Origin: Raphanus sativus
Taxonomy: Eukaryota > Streptophyta > Magnoliopsida > Brassicales > Brassicaceae
NCBI RefSeq assembly: GCF_000801105.2
Contig: NC_079515.1
Span: 38,945,920-39,009,919, forward strand
Direction of reading: 5' to 3'
Length of the DNA: 64,000 nt
A program made the translations under genes and the position numbers. Below the pieces are notes generated by a model. That model was not told the origin of the DNA. It ran no database searches and saw only the letters and a list, made by a program, of their open reading frames with translations. How positions within the stretch are numbered: the first letter of the stretch is position 1; every line of letters begins with the position of its first letter. Positions 57,607 through 64,000 of the stretch are shown here, piece after piece.

Positions 57607-57721
57607 CTTGGCTCATAAAGTATATACGGTTAGCGAGAAGATGTCAAAGAGTCCAAAATCATCAAGAGAAGTTATCTTACGACTTAGTGGCTCAGCTTTA
57701 AGAAATCCCAAGAGCTTCAAA

Positions 57722-57992
57722 ATGGGTACAGCTGTCTTTTTCGCAGTGATCCTTCTTGCTATCGTCTTTCCTCCTGCCGCCGTCCTTCTCACGTTTGGTT
57801 GCACTGTATACTTTCTCTTCACTCTGACTACTTCAGTGATTTTTTTTTTCATCTTATAGTTACATGTATGATAAAAGTTTGACAAGTTATTTTGTTCTTT
57901 TACAGGTTGAGTTTTGGGTATGTCTGATATTGACGCTGTTGGGTTATATTCCCGGGATCATCTACGCTCTTTATGCCATCACCAGGGAGTGA
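57722..57992 (+). CDS. RCI2/PMP3-family small membrane protein, copy 2 (diverged)
   Basis: Exons 57722-57805 and 57906-57992 give 56 residues. The second helix is nearly identical to copy 1 (VEFWVCLILTLLGYIPGIIY, ending YAITRE). The first is strongly altered: TATFVEILLAILLPPLGVFLKF of copy 1 corresponds to TAVFFAVILLAIVFPPAAVLLTF here (shown in parts), losing the acidic residue (Glu/Asp) and the PPLGVF motif that nearly all family members share, and gaining one residue. All changes keep the frame, so the gene may be evolving under relaxed or altered selection. As in copy 1, the 5' region is open in phase upstream, but no upstream start is needed. Confidence 0.85.
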
Positions 57993-59645
57993 TTGTTTGA
58001 AGCTCTACTGCTCTTTCCTTTTCGTCTCCTCGTAAGCTTTCTCCACTATCTCTCTCCCTGGGTATATATTTTATAACTGTATAAAGCTACATACGTTGCA
58101 TGTGATGACTATAGAACGAGTTTTGTTTAAGTTGAATCATATTTGATTTTATCTATATTTTAAGGAATCTACTGACCAAGTTCAATTTTACATTTGTTGT
58201 TGTTGTGTAGAGGGAACATGCGGCTTCATCGTGTTAGCTCATTGGGAGTGACTCATCATTTGTTTTATGTTATGAGCAATTATCCTTATTGTATTTACTA
58301 TTATTATAACTTATGTGATATGAAAAAAAACTTTTGGTTCATTTGAGGACATTTTTATTCCGTGTTATAAGTATTGGTAAAAATGTTTGAAGTGGCGTAG
58401 GTTTAATTTGGAACACCACTACAGAAATTTAATCCTACTTTATATAATTCCATGGTCACGTCTCTCAACTCACCACAAACAATTTACACCATATGATTAA
58501 TTCACGCGATCCATAAGATACACAACACAAGCACCATCCCCACCACTTGTTAATAACCCAGTTTTTAAATATAAGATAAATATTCGAATTGAATCGTACC
58601 ATATAAATATTCGAATTGAATCGACCATATCATGAACGCAGTCCACCCTTTACTCTTCTTCTTGTTTACCAAAAAAAAGGGTTACCTTGTTTACCAAAAA
58701 AAAAGGGTTACCTTTAATCTTCTTTTATTAATGAAATTTTAGTGTTAAAAGGATTCCTGGATGCCTACCGAAGTTTAAGTGTCTACATTAGTGTGGTAAA
58801 CCATGTTGTGTTAAAAAAAATGTAAACCATATCAGCGGTGAAAAACGAGGAAGACAACAAACAATGTATGCGATATAGATAACCAGCAAATTTATAGTAA
58901 TTGACGTAGGTAGCTAGCATGTTGCTAAAACATTACCTTTTCTTTTTATAACTTCTCCGAGAGTCATTTAATCTCCTAGATTTTTTAACAAGGCCGAAAA
59001 CATGGTTTTAACTTCGTCTGGCAAAGTCTAAAGCATTATTTACATGGAGAAAACATACATTATCTTGTTGTTAGAACTTACCTCTTTTGTTGTTTAAATA
59101 TTCGATTTTTGGTAAAAAGAAAAACATATACATTTTTTTGGTCGCTACAATGTTTACGTCTCACGTCTACGATAACGGATGCTTATCTTTTGCAACGGCA
59201 TGTCATTTTGTTGAATATATATATATATATCTTCGTGTTTTATCTAAAGAATAAATGCAACAATCAGTGAATCTAACTAACGTTTATTTACGGTAATATT
59301 TTTTCCATTTCATATTAACTATTGTTGTCGAAAAAAATTTGTGTGCAAAATAAGTATCGTTTTATCATTTTAATACAAAATTTATTTATTTTATTTTATT
59401 ATTTTATTGGTTAAAGTGTAGAGATAATTATTTTTTATATATAAAATTTAGACGTCCTAATTTCCCTAAAATTTATGTGAAACAAGTCTAAAAGTGACAT
59501 TTAAAATAAAATAGAGAGAATACTTTTAATGTCGGTCACAATATCACGAGATAATGTTGATATACAATATGTAACTTTGACCCTTTGGAAGTTGGATCAT
59601 AAAACCTGACTAAAAAGATTATTATGTTGAAATTCATGTATCCCC

Positions 59646-59651
59646 GCCGAC
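59646..59651 (+). promoter_or_regulatory. DRE/CRT core (GCCGAC) upstream of RCI2 copy 3
   Basis: GCCGAC, the CBF/DREB-binding core, 248 bp before the ATG. I saw no RCCGAC core in the proximal 500 bp of copies 1 and 2. Such an element would give cold induction through CBF factors, in line with known cold induction of RCI2A; its use here is inferred. Confidence 0.5.
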
Positions 59652-59758
59652 ATCACGGGTATGTGACGCGCTAAAGCGAACTACATATGGATGCTCCTAA
59701 TGCTGATGCTAAATTTCAGGAAACTATATCGAAAAATGAAAACAAAAAAAGGTAAGCA

Positions 59759-59766
59759 CCACGTGG
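59759..59766 (+). promoter_or_regulatory. G-box/ABRE (CCACGTGG) upstream of RCI2 copy 3
   Basis: CCACGTGG in the same agcaccacgtggct context as before copies 1 and 2, 140 bp before the ATG, followed by the TATA box tctatataaag (about 59791). Confidence 0.75.
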
Positions 59767-59898
59767 CTCTTAAGTATCTCAAAATTTAGGTCTATATAAA
59801 GTGAGAGGTACATGAAGGAGAGAGTAAAGAAGAAACACACAAACACACTTTGAAGCTTTAATAATTTCTGACAAGCATCAAAAAGAGCTAAAAAGAAG

Positions 59899-60171
59899 AT
59901 GGGAACAGCTACTTTCATAGATATTCTTCTTGCTATCCTCTTGCCTCCACTTGGAGTCTTTCTCAGATATGGTTGCGGGGTAATTAATTTGGCATAGATT
60001 TTCTAATTAGTCGACTCATATTATATGCAGTTCTGGATTCACATATTTACAATAAATATGAAAAATTTAATATATATTTTGTTGCAGGTAGAGTTTTGGA
60101 TATGTTTGGTTTTGACGCTGCTTGGATACATCCCTGGGATCATATACGCCCTTTATGTGCTCACCAAATGA
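59899..60171 (+). CDS. RCI2A: RCI2/PMP3-family small membrane protein, copy 3 (RCI2A-like)
   Basis: Exons 59899-59979 and 60088-60171 give 54 residues: helix 1 TFIDILLAILLPPLGVFLRY, GCG, helix 2 VEFWICLVLTLLGYIPGIIY, tail ALYVLTK. This is a full-length canonical family member and closest to Arabidopsis RCI2A (At3g05880). It has its own TATA box, a G-box and a DRE core upstream. Known role of the family: plasma-membrane protein that limits ion leak and potential change under cold, salt and drought. The 3' flank again has an intron-like block ending ttatgtag near 60485, shared in layout with copies 1 and 2. Confidence 0.95.
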
Positions 60172-60963
60172 TTTACCATCTATCATCTCTTCTTGTATCT
60201 TCATCTCCTTGTAAGCTTCTCCTCTTTATTCTCTATCTCCATGGAACGAGATGTAAGAAGATTCTTCTTTTGATATAGTTCTCTATTAGTACTAATTTTC
60301 CCTGGAAAAATCAAGTATATGGTAGGTGGTGAACCTACTACACTAAAACCATGTGAATTCGGATAATTTGTTTAAAAAAATAACAATTATTAAAACTAAT
60401 TAACAAAATTATGTTATGAAAAGGATAATTTCAAGTTACTTTAGATTATTTGACTTTTAACTTTGCATTTGTTGCTGTTATGTAGGAACAGCTGTCTGGT
60501 CGTGTTCTACTCTTTGTGTGCGACTGATTCAACGTTTATTTCATCAAATGGTTTTTATGTTTCGAGCAATTTAATTCATCGTTGTTGTGTTTGCACTGTT
60601 ATATAATTTTCTGTTGATATAAAGAAGACATCCTTTGTTATATAGCCTGCTTATTTGATTGGTCATATACTTTGAAATCAGAAATTATGTTGCCTTGGGG
60701 GATCATATGACCACCAGTAGATATAAACCTTACGTTATAAGCCTATTTGCGATACCCTCGAGCCACAACAAACGCATTCACCTACTGGTTGTTATACCTA
60801 ATCATAAACCAACATCATCATATGTTATATAGACAGTTTCTTGAACTCTCATTTGTCTAAGCAATCAAATCAATCCAAGCTTCAGAAACACTTCAATGCT
60901 CCAAACACAACTCTCCAAGATATCATCCCAAATCACTTAATCAGACGATCCCCATTAATTTGC
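60172..60963. other. RCI2 copy 3 3' region and spacer
   Basis: Probably holds the 3' UTR with a 3' UTR intron of copy 3 (to about 60640) and the short spacer to the convergent APC11-like gene. No further gene seen. Confidence 0.5.
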
Positions 60964-61335
60964 TTACTCTTTGAACTGCCATTTTCTTCGACACATGGGG
61001 CAATGAGCTTGGCTTGTCTGCGAATTCACCCATTTCAATATACAGTGCAGATGAAAAGCGTGGTTGAAAGCTCCCCAAACTGCTCTAACACCACAACAAA
61101 ACGGTCTAAGACATGCACTTTTGTTTCTTCATTATACAATAATCAAATAAAAACAGCATAGCTGAGCGTCCTAAGTAACAAATATAACGTGAAAAAATGA
61201 AAGCAGAGAACTTTACTTAAAGGGCAGTCATCTCCAGGAATTTTATAATCAGGGCAACAACCATCAAAAGCCATCCGACATATCCCACATGTTTCATCTT
61301 GAGCATCCCATGTCCATGAAGCAACCAAATGCCAT
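60964..61335 (-). pseudogene. APC11-like RING-H2 subunit, first exon missing and zinc ligands lost
   Basis: On the minus strand, exon 61217-61335 encodes WHLVASWTWDAQDETCGICR then MAFDGCCPDYKIPGDDCPL, and exon 60964-61079 encodes WGAFNHAFHLHCILKWVNSQ then TSQAHCPMCRRKWQFKE and stop; splice sites are intact and lengths (119 and 116 nt) fit a normal 84-residue APC11 if a 20-nt first exon (MKVKILR) preceded them. I could not find that exon within 900 bp upstream. Compared with APC11, the third RING cysteine is Phe (GAFNH in place of GACNH) and the extra zinc-binding Cys in CCPDC is Tyr. APC11 is the catalytic RING subunit of the anaphase-promoting complex (E3 ligase for cell-cycle proteins). With two ligands gone, an active RING is unlikely; probably a decaying paralogue at the At3g05870 position. 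Confidence 0.75.
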
Positions 61336-62222
61336 CTGTTCCCAACAATAAAATAAAATAAAATACACTAAACCAAAAGAACCTCCACCTTACTGTAAGA
61401 GTTCATGTATAGGAGCTGAGATTGTACATTAGAGGAAGAAGAGGCTTACTCTGTTTCATTTTAGGGTATGCAGGACATATCATAAGTAGCATAGGAAAGT
61501 CAAGAACAACAAGTTTCATTTACTATATTTAATTTTGCAACAAACTCATGACTGCAGGCATTTTGTAAAAAAAAAACTACCCTAACATATAAGCATTAGT
61601 TGCGTGGACCACAAGGATCCTCATAAAACAACTATTAGTAAGTGATCAAAAGGTTGTCTTTTGATCCACATAAACAATGAAGGATAGGCAAAATGTTCAC
61701 TTTCATGTCTTCCTTCTGAAAACTAAAGAACCCTTAACTCAGTTTCACAAACCCTGTTATACTCAAACAGAGAGAATCCATTGGAAAACCTTTAAACCTG
61801 CAGCTTCAAATTACTCTCGAATTGAGCTTACAGTAGGATTCAAGTCTCAGGGGTTCGTGTCCGAGAGTCACCCTCAGCACGCCACCTTTTGTTTCCGGAT
61901 TCAATCGCCTCTGCTCTGCTCTCGATGGACTTCTCACCCAAGGCCAGGGATTCACAGACTCTCTGGTTCAGTTCTCTATCAAACCGGTCCTTTAACTTAA
62001 CCCGGCTCCTGGTTTTATTCATTTGGTTCAATTAGTTTTTCTTGGGTAAGAACAAAAAATACTGGGCCTAGGTTGGGCTTGCTGTCATATTTTATTTATC
62101 CCTTATGCTCTATATTAAATACCCACTAAACACATGTAATGATCAGATCATGAGTCTAATCTTTCATATTTTAGGATTTAGTTTTGTAAATGTCATTTTG
62201 TAGTGCATTTTTTTATATATAA
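61336..62222. other. Upstream region of the APC11-like gene
   Basis: Possible remnants of a 5' leader: a GC-richer block at 61830-61990 read on the minus strand contains agagcagagcagaggcg and could be a former 5' UTR exon. No assignable coding sequence. Confidence 0.4.
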
Positions 62223-62644
62223 TCAATACAATACTAAAAGGCAAATATAAGCCATAGATAGAGTGTCCACGTCAGATTTTTAAATCAACCACTCATATAG
62301 CAGTATTCTGTCACGTCATTTGTGCCTGTTTTTAATCGAAATTCGTTTTTGGGCTTTAATTATCTTTTAACCATTCTGATATTGTCATTCAGTTTCGCAC
62401 CCCAATGTAATTAGATCCTTAAGTCTAACAAAATGCCTAATTCATGAACGAACCCTAATTTTCCTTTGGTCTTCCTTCTCTTCGATTCTTCTTCTCTCCC
62501 TAACGTTTTTTTTATCTTTCAACCCACTTCTCCACTTCCTGCTACAATCTTAGTTGTGGTTAATCCCATTCAATGGCTTCTTTTCATCTTCCTCTTTGTG
62601 TCTTTCTTTACAAAAATCTATTTTGGGATTGGAAGGGATAAAAA

Positions 62645-62752
62645 AAGGAGTTAACAACAGAAGCTTGTGCGTTGATTCACAAAGGAAGGAAGAATCGGAT
62701 TCAGGTTTCCAACACTAAGAAACCTTCATTCTTCTACGACAATCTCGCCAAG
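62645..62752 (+). pseudogene. First-exon fragment of an Alba-family DNA/RNA-binding protein
   Basis: One frame reads GVNNRSLCVDSQRK (from 62647) and the next continues KNRIQVSNTKKPSFFYDNLAK (62690-62752, given here as a 21-residue span from Lys to Lys in two parts: KNRIQVSNTKK and PSFFYDNLAK), ending at a GT donor. Together they match the start of plant Alba proteins of the At2g34160/At1g29250 type. A 4-bp duplication (gaag) at about 62687-62692 breaks the frame. The second Alba exon is not found downstream. Alba proteins bind nucleic acids; this copy cannot encode one. Confidence 0.7.
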
Positions 62753-63221
62753 GTACATAAATCCCTTCAGAATCGATTACATATGAGCTTAAAATCTATG
62801 GATTCGCAATTGGGTACTCTATTTCTTTTGATTATCAGTGGGGTTTGTACTGACTATATACACTATGAGCTATGGTTCTGTCATATACAGATGTTATGAC
62901 AGAATAATAATGATAATAATTACTGTTCTGTAGAAAACAGAGAAGAAGAACACTGTGAAGTATTATCAATGGAGAAAGAGATTTACAGAAGACATCTTTC
63001 AAGAGAAGAGATATGATGTGTTTGGATGTTTATGAACATCATGTTTGATTTCAGACATGGTGGATCTATCCATAAGCTTTTGATGGATAAGAAACGTGGA
63101 AGCAAAAAAATAATAGGTTTCAGTTTCCTTTTTTTTTCTTTTGGGACATCATTAGGAAAATGTGTCTGAAACAGAAAAAAATGGATTCTCATTTTGTTGG
63201 TTAATGTAACAATGCAGGTGT

Positions 63222-63794
63222 TAAGACTAAGGTGGAGAAGCAGCTTACCTGTGACTGCTACTTTGAGGTACTGGATTTGAGAATCAAATTTGTTTTTTAT
63301 TGTGTAAAATTGCTGTGAGGAGTTAAGTAACTGATTTAGATTGTTTGTGTTTTGTTGTCTCAGGAGAGTGAAGCTGAAATGCAGTGTGTCAATAACCTCA
63401 CTGAATAGGAGGAGACTGAGCAAAAATGTGATACTGAAAGACAAAGGAGAAGAAGAGAAGCAGAACATGCAGCAAAACCAACAGTGAGGATGTTAATGAC
63501 CATGCAGACAAGAAACCAGATGATCATCAGAGCGATGCTGACTCAGTAGATGATGACTCAAAAGAGAAGTTCAGTGAGTTGATAAAGCGGTTGATAGCTC
63601 AGACTCAGAAGGACAGCGACAAGGTAGAGAACTGCAAGAGCCTTGTGGATGCATCTCAGTTCTTGGATTCTAAACAAGGATCATTCTGGGACATTGGTAC
63701 TTCACCAGTTTCAGGAGATTCTCAGAGAATCAAAGAGACACAAAATTCTACAGCATTGCTACTACCAGATGATTCCATTAGAGATGGATCTTAA
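63222..63794 (+). pseudogene. Unidentified exon-like blocks
   Basis: Block 1 (about 63220-63268) reads VKTKVEKQLTCDCYFE between an AG and a GT. Block 2 (63364-63480) reads ESEAEMQCVNNLTE, a stop, then EETEQKCDTERQRRRREAEH. Block 3 (about 63500-63794) reads HADKKPDDHQSDADSVDDDS then KEKFSELIKRLIAQTQKDSD and on to LPDDSIRDGS and a stop. The composition is that of an acidic, Lys-rich, coiled-coil-prone plant protein, but I do not recognise the family. The in-frame stop in block 2 suggests decay. Because they lie downstream of an unrelated Alba exon, they may be captured fragments. Confidence 0.4.
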
Positions 63795-64000
63795 TCCGCC
63801 TCCTCCACTGACTGATTTTCTCGAGGAAGTTTAATCCTTCGCGCCGTGAAGCCTACGGTCACCAGAAGTATGTTTTCTTGCGATTAGATGAACACTTCAT
63901 GAATATTTGATCGTAAAATGAACTAATTATGCTAATAGTGTTTGACTGGAGTTGTGTGATATACAAAGATTGAACTGTCTCATAATTTTTAATTTCCTTC

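Larger units (their letters stand above)
54272..58336 (+). repeat. Tandem segmental duplication of about 2 kb carrying RCI2 copies 1 and 2
   Basis: Copy A (about 54272-56150) and copy B (about 56218-58336) align from gaagtttagtcaaatttga through the promoter, both exons, the intron and the 3' UTR intron to the tgatatgaaaaaa region. Differences are scattered substitutions, small indels and two insertions in copy B only (56331-56502 and 57331-57436). Within the promoters a ttatctgttgatattcaacattcc unit is itself repeated twice in each copy (for example near 55243 and 55298). Confidence 0.85.
58337..59898. other. Spacer and promoter of RCI2 copy 3
   Basis: AT-rich spacer with a tandem copy of ttgtttaccaaaaaaaa.gggttacc (about 58663-58712), an (AT)n run near 59216-59231, and, at 59583-59643, a block (gaagttggatcat..ctgactaaaa..ttatgttgaaattcatgtatc) matching the junction between duplication copies A and B (56160-56215). 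Confidence 0.55.
62223..64000 (+). mobile_element. Probable Helitron 5' end, element running off the window
   Basis: A-TCAATACAATACTAAAAGGCAA at 62223, then aatataagccatagatagag and tgtccacgtcag, a layout I associate with Brassicaceae ATREP-type Helitron 5' ends. No 3' hairpin-CTAG end is seen before 64000, so the right boundary is outside the window or the element is broken. The interval contains exon-like blocks of at least two sources, as expected for gene-capturing Helitrons. Confidence 0.45.

Noticed and set aside
61425..61470. Possible APC11 first exon (ATGAAACAGA then GTAAGC on the minus strand)
   Set aside because: Its phase does not fit the next exon and the residues do not match MKVKILR.
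61840..62031. Minus-strand frame upstream of the APC11-like gene
   Set aside because: Could be a leader exon, but no family match and no splice link that restores the APC11 first exon.

Overview
This is a nuclear plant window, most likely from the tribe Brassiceae (Brassica, Raphanus or a close relative). The intergenic DNA is AT-rich, the genes have plant-type introns, and there are many Helitron ends of the Brassicaceae kind (minus-strand 3' hairpin ends read as CTAG-ATTTTGACCCGC). The gene order from left to right matches Arabidopsis chromosome 3 from about At3g06040 down to At3g05870. That match comes from my recognition of the protein families and remembered gene order, not from a database search.

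Layout. 0-2.6 kb: a 3'-truncated mitochondrial ribosomal L7/L12-like gene and a GPI-anchored cell-surface protein gene. 2.6-12.6 kb: gene-free, holding a 2.1 kb non-autonomous Helitron with nested repeats and a very long (TC)n tract. 12.6-13.4 kb: a FANTASTIC FOUR (FAF) meristem regulator. 13.4-25 kb: a gene-poor transposon landfill with a Harbinger-like TIR element, a GC-rich non-autonomous LINE with a 17-bp target duplication, a 5'-truncated LINE, a decayed PERK kinase fragment and a SINE. 25.1-30 kb: LACS6, peroxisomal long-chain acyl-CoA synthetase, 23 exons. 31.2-33.9 kb: STP6-type hexose/H+ symporter. 34.8-37.8 kb, minus strand: CCT3, the gamma subunit of the cytosolic chaperonin, with one GC-AG intron. 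39.1 and 43.4 kb: two small basic proteins of unknown function, separated by a cluster of about 210-bp Helitrons. 44.2-44.9 kb, minus strand: a germin-like protein. 45.5-47 kb: a Helitron and a SINE. 48.5-50.8 kb: a pectin acetylesterase. 51.3-53.1 kb: a Glu/Lys-rich repeat protein (At3g05900 type). 54.3-60.2 kb: three RCI2/PMP3 small membrane protein genes; the first two sit in a tandem segmental duplication of about 2 kb. 61.0-61.3 kb, minus strand: an APC11-like RING-H2 gene that seems to lack its first exon and two zinc-ligand cysteines. 62.2 kb to the end: a probable Helitron 5' end followed by a frameshifted Alba-family exon and unidentified exon-like blocks.

The genes do not form a pathway; they are independent housekeeping, metabolic and stress genes kept in ancestral order. 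Two points of genome history stand out. First, CCT3 and an STP gene are neighbours here, whereas in Arabidopsis CCT3 (At5g26360) lies beside STP13 on the chromosome 5 partner of this duplicated block; this suggests differential gene loss after whole-genome duplication. Second, at least nine sites carry tiny insertions of 11-22 bp, mostly a homopolymer run plus a few bases, each between perfect 12-18 bp direct repeats. They look like tail-only retrotransposition events and are the most unusual recurring signal in the window.
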